Under the pieces are notes generated by a model. The model was not told where the DNA came from. It ran no database searches and saw only the letters and a program-made list of their open reading frames with translations. Positions 54,113 through 63,383 of a stretch of 64,000 nt of DNA are shown here, in pieces. Within the stretch, counting starts at the first letter, position 1. Every line of letters starts with the position of its first letter. Made by a program: the position numbers and the translations under genes. The stretch lies in assembly GCA_030220185.1 (NCBI GenBank), contig JASPKZ010004955.1, positions 682,001 through 746,000 of the forward strand, in the 5' to 3' direction. This DNA is from Diploptera punctata. Taxonomy: Eukaryota; Arthropoda; Insecta; Blattodea; Blaberidae.

Positions 54113-54290
54113 TCTTGCGCCAATCATACACCTGCGTCTTTGAAAGGGTTGCTTCCCCGAACTGCGCATGGAGCCTTCTCAAAATTTCAGAAGGTTTAGT
54201 GCCTTATTTCGCCAAAAACTTAATAATAATGCGTTGCGCAACAGGCGTGTGTACCTCTTGCTCGCTCATGGCGTACTGAAGCAAGCGGCC
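54113..54290 (-). pseudogene. mariner-type N-terminal HTH domain fragment
   Basis: Starting with the ATG at 54269-54267: MSEQEVHTPVAQRIIIKFLA, a stop codon where the family has an acidic residue, then KPSEILRRLHAQFGEA and SKTQVYDWRK. This is the paired-like HTH of mariner transposases (HTH_48). It ends at the gypsy junction. Transposase catalytic parts are absent. Confidence 0.75.
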
Positions 54291-54584
54291 GCTCTTCGGA
54301 GTGCGACACATCAAGATCCCTACTCCAGACACCCCCACCAACTTCCCCTCCAAACCGCAACCTTTGCACTTCGCTACCAGAGCCTCCAGATATAAATTCC
54401 GGTTTATATTTGATCCACCCTCGTATACAATATGTTACCTAACTATGCTACCAGTACTGTAGGCCTACTAATTTCAATGCAAGCTCATACATGTTTAAAT
54501 AAGAATGATGAAACACTACCCACAAATTTTGTACATTGTGGCAATAACAAAACAAGAATAAAAGTATTAAAAATGTACCTTTCT

Positions 54585-54745
54585 GTTGTAATCGATTTAT
54601 GATCAGATCCACATTGAACGTAATTGCTTCGTTTCAAAAGCGAAACCAGACGAAAAAATCTTCCATACGTTCTTCAAGATGAACTGGTCTCCTTGAGATT
54701 TTTCTGCAGAATGTTGAAAAAATTATGGTTATGTTACAGATAATA
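54585..54745 (-). pseudogene. Duplicate of the Harbinger-like exon
   Basis: Reads RKISRRPVHLEERMEDFFVW, FRF, a stop, then NEAITFNVDLIINRLQQK and a GT. It aligns with the 55.2-kb exon; it keeps the segment missing there but has a stop after FRF. Confidence 0.5.
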
Positions 54746-55182
54746 TCCTGATCAATAATAATAATTTATCAATTTTATGATAGTTTAGAAAAAAGATTAT
54801 GGTACACGACATAATACTCCTTTTTTGTTTAAAGTCGATGGTATAACCAACGTTGTAATTAAGATTTTAATTTAATGGCATTATAATATAACCTCAAAAT
54901 TTACACTTCAATGTTCTTTTTTTAAATTATAGTGTGTAAAATATAAGCAATTATACTTTGAAAAGCACACTTTTTCATAGAAGATTAATTTTTAAACTTC
55001 TGTCCCTATTATATAATGCATTGTATTATACAGTATTATCTAATGAAGCTATCGGTTCAAGTATGAGTACTAATGCTAATTCATGCTCATACCTCTTTAA
55101 ATAAAAATCTTTAAATAATCACCTACAAATATTAAACAATGATTGTGGAAATAATAAAATACAAACGAAAAATGATAAAATC

Positions 55183-55383
55183 TTACCTTTTCGTTTTATG
55201 TTCTAATCGATGCCTGATGAGATCAAGCCGAAAGCGGACGAAAAATTCATGATTGTAATTTTCAATATGATCCGGCCTTCCTCTGATTTTTCTGAGTTTC
55301 CGAGTGTTGAGAAACATATTATAAAACACTTCGTCGTTACAATCGGTATCGATAAATAAATTTCCATCGGCCATCTTTAACAC
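55183..55383 (-). pseudogene. PIF/Harbinger-like transposase first exon
   Basis: The ATG-initiated frame MLKMADGNLFIDTDCNDEVF leads to RKLRKIRGRPDHIENYNHEF, then FVRFRLDLIRHRLEHKTKR up to a GTAAGA. FF.RFRL followed by a leucine-rich helix is the N-terminal pattern of HARBI1-like proteins. Compared with the duplicate, about nine residues after RFRL are missing. Catalytic exons are not in the window. Confidence 0.5.
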
Positions 55384-55559
55384 AAGTATTTCTCAAAATC
55401 AGGCTTCGAATAACCGAACAAAGTCTACCGAGTTTATGCACCTGGTAAGGTGATATACTGTTGTGGTACAACGCAACTTTGGCTGAATACTTGTGGTAGC
55501 ATGTTTTCCGAACTTATACCGAGTTTGTACAACCGGCCCTTAGAATATCATCTTGTCTT

Positions 55560-55857
55560 AGACTTAGGTTACTCCTACTCGTCCATACTCTAGATACGAC
55601 TGGCCCGTCCGACCCAACATCTTCTTACATATGCGACGGTAGGAACATTCTTGGTATCAGATTCGAATTCTCTCGCATTGTAAGTCCGAGAGATTGATTG
55701 TTCCAGAATCGATGCATCTGGAAAGCACGTATAGAGTGGTCTTTTGCTGTACACTACCCGAATCTGACTCCTTATTGGCTTATAAGAAGTCCGCTCTCGA
55801 AATCCAAAGATGATTATTTGAGCAACAGACATAATAATAATAATAATAATAATAATA
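55560..55857 (+). repeat. Dispersed repeat F, copy 3, with (AAT)n tail
   Basis: Blocks match 12.8 kb (tacatatgcgacggtaggaa, gattcgaattctctcg, ccagaatcgatgca) and 24.8 kb (ctccttattggcttataaga, ttgagcaacagac), linking all three into one family. It ends in (AAT)n at 55831-55860. Confidence 0.6.
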
Positions 55858-55928
55858 ATATTTATTTGTATTTGTACTGGTTGAGTGGAAGAGAGGGCCT
55901 TATGGCCTTAACTCTGCCAGAATAAATA

Positions 55929-55977
<49 letters not shown>
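55858..55977 (+). mobile_element. CR1-type LINE 3' end with (ATT)n tail
   Basis: The ~75-bp end gttgagtggaagagagggcc, ttatggccttaactctgcca, gaataaataaa resembles the 3' end of the minus-strand LINE at 61.0 kb (gtgagtggaagagaaggcca, ggccttaactccaccagg, aataaa). GGCC...GGCC can form a small hairpin. (ATT)n follows to 55977. Confidence 0.7.
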
Positions 55978-55980
<3 letters not shown>

Positions 55981-56039
55981 TTTTTTATTGCGGATGAGCC
56001 CATGTAGGACTACGCAAAGTACTTAGAGGCGTTTCCTTT

Positions 56040-56720
56040 GAGCCCAAATTTATTTCATTCTTTTGCTATGAGCTTGTTTTCTCTCATCTGTCCAAGTTGT
56101 TCCAGTTTTTTTCTTCGGTTTGTCCTCTTGGTCAACTTGCCACTTATGCACCTTAATTCTAAATATATCTCTGTTTGGGATATCTTCTTTAGTAATTCCT
56201 GCCAATTTTAAGTCCTTTTTGACTTCATCAATCCACTTCATAGTATCCACTGGAGCTTTACTTCTGTTTTCGTAGAATTCCATTATCTGTTTTGTAAGCC
56301 TATTTGAGTTCATTCGTTTAATATGGAAATAAAATTTTAACCTTCGTTTTCTAATATCACTATGAATGTCTGTATATATTTTATCTCCTTTTTACTTCTG
56401 AGTCTTTGACTTGTGGACCTAAAACTTTTCTTATAACTTTGCATTCTTTTTTCACTATATTTTCGATATCTTCTTTTCTGTTCAAAATTAATGTTTCTGC
56501 TCCATAGAGGCACTCTGGTTTAATTACAGTGTTATAGTGTCGTAATTTTGTATGTAAAGATATGCATTTTTTATTATAAGTGTTGTGAGTAAGCCGAAAT
56601 GCTGTTTCCATTTTTTTGGCATCTACTTTTATTGGCTTTGGTTTCAATTCCATTTTCCTGAATTATTTCACCAAGATATTTAAATTGTGAAACTCGTTTA
56701 ATTTTTCCATATTTGGTTTC
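56040..56720 (-). mobile_element. RTE-3: LINE C-terminal fragment
   Basis: The minus strand first encodes KMETAFRLTHNTYNKKCISL, then VIKPECLYGAETLIL and IRKVLGPQ (56653-56381), the post-RT region of RTE-type LINEs. After a frame change RMNSNRLTKQIMEFYENRSK, VDTMKWIDEVKKDLKLAGI and TTWTDERKQAHSKRMK follow (56313-56050). It differs from both RTE-1 and RTE-2 at the C-terminus, so I treat it as a third family. The RT proper is missing. Right side abuts (ATT)n. Confidence 0.7.
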
Positions 56721-56735
56721 CAGGTATTTTGGTGC

Positions 56736-56736
<1 letters not shown>

Positions 56737-56802
<66 letters not shown>

Positions 56803-56845
56803 TAATTATTATTATTATTATTTTATTATTATTATTATTATATAA
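56737..56845. repeat. (ATT)n microsatellite
   Basis: About 110 bp of ATT repeats with interruptions. Confidence 0.95.
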
Positions 56846-56958
56846 TTATATTATATATATTTTTTACATTGCACGTATTTTCTTTTTAATTGAAAACATT
56901 TTTTTACCCATGTCATCAGGTTGTCTTCAAGATATTTCCAGTATTCTATCCTGACATT

Positions 56959-57301
56959 AGTCCACCGCTGTGGTCTCGAGGTAGCGTGCTGCCTTGTCAC
57001 GCAGCGGGCCCGGGTTCGATCCCCGATCGGGACAGTTTTTCTGGGTGAGGTTTTTATCGGGGTTTTTCCTCACCTGTAAGACAAATGTCAGGAAAACTTT
57101 AAGGCCCAAACGGTCCCCGAAATCATATGATCATCATCATCATCGTTATCATTATCATCATCATCATCTTCATCCTTCACCGGTGTGGAAAGCAACGGGA
57201 AGCTACCACACCTACAATTCCCTAGTAAAGCTGTAAGCATAGCATGGAAGTGCTATGATTGCAGTGAAGGATCTGCCTTCGGGCAGAATTACTATGGATG
57301 G
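56959..57301 (+). mobile_element. SINE-C with 11-bp TSD
   Basis: A complete copy: head ctcgaggtagcgtgctgcct, tgtcacgcagcgggcccggg, ttcgatccccgatcgggac; body as in the other copies with a (CATCAT)n expansion near 57135; tail attactatggatgg. A perfect TSD, atcctgacatt, lies at 56948-56958 and 57302-57312. The head is the least diverged of the four and shows the tRNA-Asp-like arms best. Confidence 0.94.
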
Positions 57302-57544
57302 ATCCTGACATTGGCGGAATTGTAACCCAGTTCTTAAGTGGGGCACCTGAAAGGCGGAGGTTCATTACCCCGTTGATATTACAGATGATGAATGACAATG
57401 AACACCAGCCTAAATCCAGACCATGGGAGCTATAGGAATAATTCCCTATAAGAAAAAAAAAATCTTGTGGTCTGACTAGGAACCGGTCAGAAACTCTGAC
57501 ATTTAGCCTACGAGGCTGGTCAGGCACTTTCAGTTAGTATTTCG

Positions 57545-57989
57545 TTTCTATATCAACTCAACTCACTGGCACTATGGAACGCGTAGGTTCATGGCCGCGC
57601 GGACATAAGTTATCCATACATTCCTATTCTGAGCTAATGATTTCCCATCATCCCCCATAAAATCTATTTCCCTCAAATCACGGTTAATGTTATTCTCCCA
57701 CCTCATTCTGTGTCTACCAATTGGGCGTTTTCCCTGTGGTTTCCTACAAGTCTCCAGGCCCCTCTTTGATTCCTCATTCGTGCCACATGTCCTGTCCATG
57801 ACAGTCTACGAGACTTAACTGTTTTTATTATATCTGGTTTCCCATAAAGATCACATAGTTCCGTGTTATGTAGTCTACTCTACTGTTCATAAATTTATTA
57901 AGATCTATGTAATAGTTCCACTGCCAAGATCGGATGAGATCTCTGCTTTTAAGATCGAATCTGACTGAATCCAGTGTTATAATAATGAA
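57545..57989 (-). mobile_element. RTE-1 3' end insertion, possible 11-bp TSD
   Basis: Minus-strand C-terminal region from the tail complement (actcaactcactggc) to about 57895. The sequence 57900-57989 is not recognisable RTE-1, yet ttagtatttcg occurs at 57534-57544 and 57990-58000, suggesting the whole block inserted together, perhaps with 5' rearrangement. Confidence 0.75.
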
Positions 57990-58054
57990 TTAGTATTTCG
58001 AAAAAGAAGTTAAAGCAACACATCAATTACATTAATTTTATTATAACTAACTAA

Positions 58055-58167
58055 CTAAACTAATTCACAGGCACTATTGAACCCGAAGGTTCGTTGACAT
58101 GCGGTCATAAGCTCTCTATACATCTCTATCCTAAGTTAAAGTTTTCCATTCATATCCTTTATAATTA
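58055..58167 (-). mobile_element. RTE-1 3' end, part 1 (interrupted)
   Basis: Tail complement and C-terminal codons up to cctttataatt (58156-58166). The same RTE-1 sequence resumes at 59016-59085, so 848 bp of SINEs interrupt one LINE copy. Confidence 0.85.
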
Positions 58168-58386
58168 GCATCGTGAGGCAATTGGGTAGCTACAATAAGT
58201 AGCGGCTCCAGGTTGAGAAACCAGCTATAACGGCTGGGGGACTCGACATGCTAACCACATGTCACCCCTACACTGGCTGTTGATCATCTACCTCTGTGAT
58301 TGACACATGTGGATGTGAAGGGCCAGCAGCCGGCTGGTAAAAGGGCAACCGCTGAAAAGTGGAAAGACCCTCAATCGGAATCGGAT
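58168..58386 (+). mobile_element. SINE-B, 5'-truncated, in RTE-1
   Basis: Starts mid-body (agcatcgtgaggcaattggg), then ataacggctgggg, aaccacatgtcacccc and ggatgtgaagggccagcag. Target sequence cctttataatt lies immediately left (58156) and right (58387). Confidence 0.85.
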
Positions 58387-58399
58387 CCTTTATAATTTA

Positions 58400-59015
58400 A
58401 CTTCATGGCACGACAGACCTATTAGCCGACTGCTGGCGTCACATCATATATTAATTACATAGATGAACGATCAAGTAGTCAGTATAGGGGTGACGTGATA
58501 GTCTGTCGGATCCAGCTGTTATAACTAGTTTTCTCAAGCTGCAGGTGCTATTTATTGTAAAGTAAAGTAAAGTGATCCCACAACAGGCCCGGATGCCCTT
58601 GGGGTAGTAGGAAGTTAAGGCTCCCACTTTTTCTAGACAATCGGCACTTTATGTCAGCCGGATTGTCAGCCCTGCGTGACGGCCGCCTTTACCCCAGAAC
58701 AAGCGTCTGGTACTCATTTCCGTTAGAGGCTGAGTCGACCCCAGGACCATAGTGCCGCCAGAGGGTTTGGGTCAGTTTAAAAATCCTGACCCCAACGGGA
58801 CTTGAACCCTCGACCCTCCGACTTGTAGCTCAGTGCCTTAACCACTACGCTACGGCGTGCTATCCAAATTCCTCACACTCCTGGATGGGTATCAGTTCCA
58901 TATTGGCCGAAGTTCCATAAAAACATTTCTTTCTCCATGGAGACTCGAACCAGCGCAAGTCCCATAGAACTGCGCCAATAAATCTTGCCTTAACCACTCG
59001 GCTATGTCGCGGGAG
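58400..59015 (-). mobile_element. SINE-B in reverse orientation, split by SINE-A
   Basis: The 3' half (58400-58551) and the tRNA-like head (58864-59015, with accagcgcaagtcc and ttaaccactcggctatg as complements of B and A boxes) flank a SINE-A. A 13-bp cctttataattta borders it at 58387-58399 and 59016-59028. Confidence 0.88.
58552..58856 (-). mobile_element. SINE-A nested in SINE-B, 7-bp TSD
   Basis: A complete minus-strand copy from the taaagtaaagtgatccc tail complement to the tacggcg head complement, with A and B boxes (ttaaccactacgcta, gggacttgaaccctc complements). The repeat gtgctat at 58545-58551 and 58857-58863 is a short TSD. Confidence 0.9.
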
Positions 59016-59085
59016 CCTTTATAATTTACCTCCCTCAAATCATAGTTAATGTTATTCTCCCACCTCATTATTGGTCTAGTTTTGT
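59016..59085 (-). mobile_element. RTE-1 3' end, part 2
   Basis: Continuation of 58055-58167: ttacctccctcaaatcatag, then tattctcccacctcatta, complement of MRWENNINYDLREV codons. Confidence 0.85.
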
Positions 59086-59089
59086 AGGC

Positions 59090-59770
59090 CAAATTAAATA
59101 TCTAATCGTTTCACTTGAAAACTGGTTTTACCAGATCAGAAATATACATTTGTGTAGAAAGAGCATGTGAAATCAATTTAAAATCATGGTATATGGAAGT
59201 GTATCCTTTAAAGTAAAGAGTTTTAAGTATATCTGAATTTGTCTAAATTGATACCATGGTGATCAATATAGTAGAGTTTGAGTTTAGAGAGGAGCTGAAT
59301 GATGATCAAATAATATGCTATCATATTAATGAAAATTTAATTATTTGCATACGGTAGTGTAACTTACAGACAGAATTAATCAAATATTAGGCAAAATAGC
59401 AATAAAATTCTACTGCCTTCCATTGTGTATGCAGCAAATATCGTTAAGAAAAAAACCTAATATATTGTAAAAATACATATTTTTTAACAAACATTCTTCA
59501 ATTCTTGAGATGTCAAAAATGTATTTAAATGGTAATAAAATAATGTTATGCATTTTAGTTTCTTCATTCATAACCAGGACAATTCTGTATCCAAGTTTGA
59601 AGGAGGGCGACTGAGAAAAAAATTGAGGGAGTTAACCTCAAAAATATGGTCTGTTTATGTCACTGTTGCCAGATGGCACAGGGAGTTTGATTAAAATTAT
59701 ATTAGATTTGGAGACCCCTCCAATAGTACCTTTACTTTGTATGCATTGAAGCCGATAGTAGCTTTGCTAC
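59090..59770. other. AT-rich spacer
   Basis: Nothing recognised. Confidence 0.5.
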
Positions 59771-59774
59771 AAAA

Positions 59775-59920
59775 AAAAACAGAGAAAAGTCCGCAGTGGG
59801 TAAGCTAAGAATGAGATGGAAGGATAATATTAACCATGATTTGAAGAATGTGAATTATAAGGGGGATGATTGAAAAACATTAGCTCAGGATAGGGAACCA
59901 TGAACCTCCAGGTAATTTTA
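59775..59920 (+). mobile_element. RTE-1 C-terminal fragment, diverged
   Basis: Encodes KLRMRWKDNINHDLKNVNYK, then a stop, then TLAQDRE, matching the RTE-1 tail domain with more substitutions than other copies. Confidence 0.7.
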
Positions 59921-59929
59921 GATTACACT

Positions 59930-60545
59930 GGATAACAAATTTTAACTTCTTGTCAGTTACGGAATTAAAATGACCAGATTTCAATGTATTTTATCATGCT
60001 GAATACGAAAATGACAATGAAATTGTCAGCAGTGGTCCAGTTTTTTTGTTGTTGTAATTTTGACATATCTTTGAGTAAAATAAAATCCCTCCTTAAATCT
60101 GGTAATATGAAGACTAGCTTACCTCAGTTAAGGGTGTTTTCTTTTAGCTTGTTTGCTTATTGGACTTCAGGGACATCTCTCACCACTGACCAACAATAGT
60201 CAGCTAGCATAGATGTTTTCTATTTGCCTTGGTATCGTCTTTCAAATGATGAGATCATCTGGTGAAAATGTTCTCCATGTTCATCAGAAACTGCATGAGT
60301 TTTCCAGGAAAACGTCCAAATGAGAGTGGAGAAAATTACTTTTTAATGACATATTGCACCCCATTTCACGATAAGCTAGTAACATATTGTCCACACATTG
60401 TCTGTAGTTTGGTGCCCCATAGTTCCCCAAGAAATTTAATGATTCCCATGCATTTTTTTTTTACTTTTATTTTCAAATGTTCCGAAAAGTGTTTAATCCC
60501 TGAAGAGTTCTCTGACCAAGGAACCAATAAAAATAGCTTACTTAA
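59930..60545 (-). pseudogene. Unclassified SDEHG-family protein, copy 2
   Basis: On the minus strand: SEHLKIKVKKKCMGIIKFLG near 60490, GCNMSLKSNFLHSHLDVFLE near 60360-60300, SDEHGEHFHQMISSFERRYQ near 60290-60235, a stop, and MLADYCWSVVRDVPEV near 60205-60160. The order (CNMSLK..FLHSHLD, SDEHG, MLADYCW) is the same as in the copy at 10.4 kb where that is preserved. Broken by frameshifts. I recall the family as widespread and repetitive but cannot place it. Confidence 0.55.
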
Positions 60546-60582
60546 TTTTAATTATACTTAGTCTCGGAAATCCCTCCATGGT

Positions 60583-60994
60583 ATCTTTACCTTGTCGTGG
60601 TGGAGTGGCTTGTGTGCTTAAATGATCCTGAGAGCTATGCCGGCGGTAGCATTGCTGCCGATAGGGTTACCCATGCCGGACTGGTCGAAGGTGATAAGCC
60701 AGACGAAAAAAGTACCTTGGTCGAAAGAGTGACGATCTTTCACCGTAAAAATACAACCGTCAAGAAATGCGGACATGGGTTCTACTGGGGTAAAATTTTC
60801 CGGAGGTCAAATAGTCCCCCATTCGGTTCTCCGGGCGGGGACTACTTCAGGGAACCCATGCCAAAGGCTCAAACACAGGGACATGTTCCTAGGAACATGG
60901 AATGTTAGGACTTTATACAATAGCGGGGCACTAGAGATATTAACGCGGGAATTGGATAAATCGCCCTTGGATATAGTCGCTTTACAGGAAGTTA
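60583..60994 (+). mobile_element. RTE-1 5' end, cut by CR1-like insertion
   Basis: Holds the 5' UTR (ttaccttgtcgtggtggagt, tgccggcggtagcattgctg) and the start of ORF2: FLGTWNVRTLYNSGALEIL, DKSPLDIVALQEVK, with the N-terminal Asn and the catalytic Glu of the endonuclease both present. It ends at caggaagtta (60994), where other copies continue, and the tail of the minus-strand LINE begins. The remainder of this RTE-1 would lie beyond the window if the copy is whole. Confidence 0.88.
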
Positions 60995-61043
60995 AGATTT
61001 TTTTAAGATTTAAGATTTAAGATTTATTTAGCCTGGTGGAGTT

Positions 61044-61059
61044 AAGGCCATGTGGCCTT
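61044..61059. promoter_or_regulatory. 3' UTR hairpin of the CR1-like LINE
   Basis: aaggcca tg tggcctt: a perfect 7-bp stem with a 2-nt loop, about 20 nt before AATAAA and the tail in LINE orientation. CR1-group LINEs use 3' hairpins for recognition by their RT, so a recognition role is plausible. Confidence 0.5.
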
Positions 61060-61439
61060 CTCTTCCACTCACCAGGACAAACATATATTACATAAGAATA
61101 TAACAATCTTAATTAACTCTAATATTAAACACTAAGTAAAAATTTGATCAAAAGATAATATCTAATATACATATTACGATCTATAATACAACCAGTTAAT
61201 ATTAGTTAAAATTAAGACTAAAACTAATAATAAAATGTATACAAGCAAGACATATTAAATTGTCCCTGTCTAGTGTATATAAAAAACAGGAAAATAGTGA
61301 GATATAGAAAACTAATTTTACGATTATACAATATTTAAAACAAAACAAATTAAAAATATTTGTTATTCTTAATATTATTTTCATAAATAATTAAATATAT
61401 TAATATTGCTAAAAGAATACTATCAGTGAGGTGTATAAG

Positions 61440-63383
61440 TTAGTTTGTTATTAAATAATTCTTTAGTTTGTTTTTGAAGGATGTTATAGTTTGACAGTCT
61501 CTGACATAGGGTGGAAGGGAATTCCATGTTTTGGTAAGTGAGACCGTAAAAGATAATGAATAATATACAGTGTGATGAGGCGGGATATAAAGGACAATGT
61601 GCTGATGGGATCGAGTGTCAAGATTATGTGTGTCGGATAGTCTGATGAAGCGGCGTGATAAATAATTAGGCGATGATGTGTGAAGTATTTTATAGAGAAG
61701 GGATAGGGAATGGACAGTTCTACGATCTCTTAGACGAAGCCACGATAATTGTTCCAGGGACGGTGTAACATGGTCAAATTTGCGAATACCACAAATAAAA
61801 CGTGCGCAAGAATTATGAACACGTTGAAGTCTTTGAGTGGAAATAATATTTAAGTCTGTAAAAAGAGTGTCACAATAATCAAAATGGGGCATTGCAAGTG
61901 TTTCTACTAACATTTTCCTAAGGGCGAATGGCAAACAATTTCGCACACGATTTAATGAATGTATTATTGAGAAGACTGTTTTGCATGTATGGTTTATTTG
62001 TGTATTCCAATTTAAGTTTTTGTCAATAAATACTCCTAGAATTTTTACTGTCTCACTATAAGGGATTTGAACTCCATTTAGTGACACATGCGAAACTGTG
62101 TTTAGGTTAATTGTAGATAATAGTCTCTGGTGACCCATAATGATTGATTGTGACTTTCTAGGATTTAATTGCAGTCCATATTTAACTGTCCAAGTCATTA
62201 GTGAGTCAAGATCCTCGTTAATTTTGGCAACAGCGTCATTTAGTGAATATTTGTCTGTGTGGATGTAGATTTGCATGTCGTCTGCAAATAAATTATCTTT
62301 GCAATGCTTTAGGGAGTTAGATATGTCATTTATGTAGATTGAAAAAAGCAAAGGTCCAAGTACCGAACCCTGTGGAACCCCAGCTTTACGGAAGGACCAA
62401 GAAGAACATAATGTATGATTTCCTATAACAGATTGCTGGCGCTCATGAAGGTAGGAATTGAACCATTTCGTGGCACTATCAGAGAGTAAGAGGTTTTTAA
62501 GTTTATGCAACAATAAGTCCAAGTCTACCGTGTCGAATGCTTTACTAAAGTCCAGTAATGTAAGAATGGTAAGTTTTCGATTATCAGCAGCTTCGCGTAT
62601 GTCTTCGCAAATATTTAGTAGAGCAGTATTTGTATTGTGTCCTGTCCTGAAGCCTGACTGAAATTGATCTAGAAGGTTGTATTCATTTAGGTAGTCAGTC
62701 AGTTGTTTATGGACTAATCGTTCCAGAGCTTTTGAAAGGGTAGGTAAAATGCTAATGGGTCGAAAGTCGTTCGGGGTTGAGGGCGTTTTAACTTTAGGCA
62801 GTGGGCGTACGAGGGCTTGTTTCCACAATGAGGGATATGTAGAAGTTTGTAGTGAGGAGTTAAAAATATGAGTTATAGTAGGTAGTATAGCGTCGATTAT
62901 TTTATTCAGTAAAGTAATATTTATACGGTCAGTTCCTTCTGCTTTGGTTTTTATTCGCATGATGGCTTTCTTTACGTCGTAATCTGTAACATATGAGAAG
63001 TGGAAATGTTCTCTGTCGGGTTGATTTGTCAGTGATAATTCATTTACTGTTTGTTCTTTATCCTTTGGAGTAGTAGTTATACCTGTGAAGTGATTATTGA
63101 GTGTGTCCAGGGAAACAGGTAATTTGTCTACCTGTGTGTCTTTTCTCCCAATTCCCATTCTATTCAAGTTTTTCCAGATTTCTGAAGTATTGTTATCTGC
63201 TAGGCTGTATAAATGTCTAAGTTTGGCGTTTCTTATAGCTTGATTTTTCTTGTTACGTAATTGTTTACATTGATAGATATTTGTGTCTGTTTTGTCGAGT
63301 CTATATTTCTTATGTGCTGCGTCTCTCTCAGCCATCAAGTTACGAATTGAGAGAGTCATCCAGGGTGTAGGGCGTCGTTTCAC
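61440..63383 (-). CDS. CR1/L2-type LINE ORF2, RT and C-terminal domain
   Basis: A 647-codon uninterrupted frame. The first ~110 residues are the Lys-rich linker (KNLNRMGIGRKD). RT motifs in order: ALVRPLPKVK, NDFRPISILPTLSKALERLV, FQSGFRTGHNTNTAL, LTLLDFSKAFDTVDLDLLLH, GVPQGSVLGPLLFSIYINDI, NLFADDMQIYI and ILGVFIDKNLNW. The catalytic ADD box and the SKAFD Asp are intact. The last ~150 residues end in SFKNKLKNYLITN. The nominal first codon is GTG, a frame boundary and not a true start: the ORF should continue from the endonuclease, from which it is offset by one base. Confidence 0.9.
   Translation of the reverse strand: MKRRPTPWMTLSIRNLMAERDAAHKKYRLDKTDTNIYQCKQLRNKKNQAIRNAKLRHLYSLADNNTSEIWKNLNRMGIGRKDTQVDKLPVSLDTLNNHFTGITTTPKDKEQTVNELSLTNQPDREHFHFSYVTDYDVKKAIMRIKTKAEGTDRINITLLNKIIDAILPTITHIFNSSLQTSTYPSLWKQALVRPLPKVKTPSTPNDFRPISILPTLSKALERLVHKQLTDYLNEYNLLDQFQSGFRTGHNTNTALLNICEDIREAADNRKLTILTLLDFSKAFDTVDLDLLLHKLKNLLLSDSATKWFNSYLHERQQSVIGNHTLCSSWSFRKAGVPQGSVLGPLLFSIYINDISNSLKHCKDNLFADDMQIYIHTDKYSLNDAVAKINEDLDSLMTWTVKYGLQLNPRKSQSIIMGHQRLLSTINLNTVSHVSLNGVQIPYSETVKILGVFIDKNLNWNTQINHTCKTVFSIIHSLNRVRNCLPFALRKMLVETLAMPHFDYCDTLFTDLNIISTQRLQRVHNSCARFICGIRKFDHVTPSLEQLSWLRLRDRRTVHSLSLLYKILHTSSPNYLSRRFIRLSDTHNLDTRSHQHIVLYIPPHHTVYYSLSFTVSLTKTWNSLPPYVRDCQTITSFKNKLKNYLITN

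Larger units (their letters stand above)
54460..55539 (-). mobile_element. PIF/Harbinger-like element, 5' part, with internal duplication
   Basis: The right end reads, on the minus strand, taa|gggccggttgtacaaactcg, a terminal sequence style typical of PIF/Harbinger elements, next to a TTA/TAA trinucleotide (55540-55542). Inside lies an exon (55383-55186) followed by a GTAAGA donor. A diverged second copy of this exon and its flanks lies about 600 bp downstream (54460-54760). The left end was not found; gypsy and mariner debris begins by 54290. Confidence 0.55.

Noticed and set aside
62458..62661. Plus-strand open frame inside the CR1-type RT
   Set aside because: Antisense shadow of the long minus-strand RT frame.
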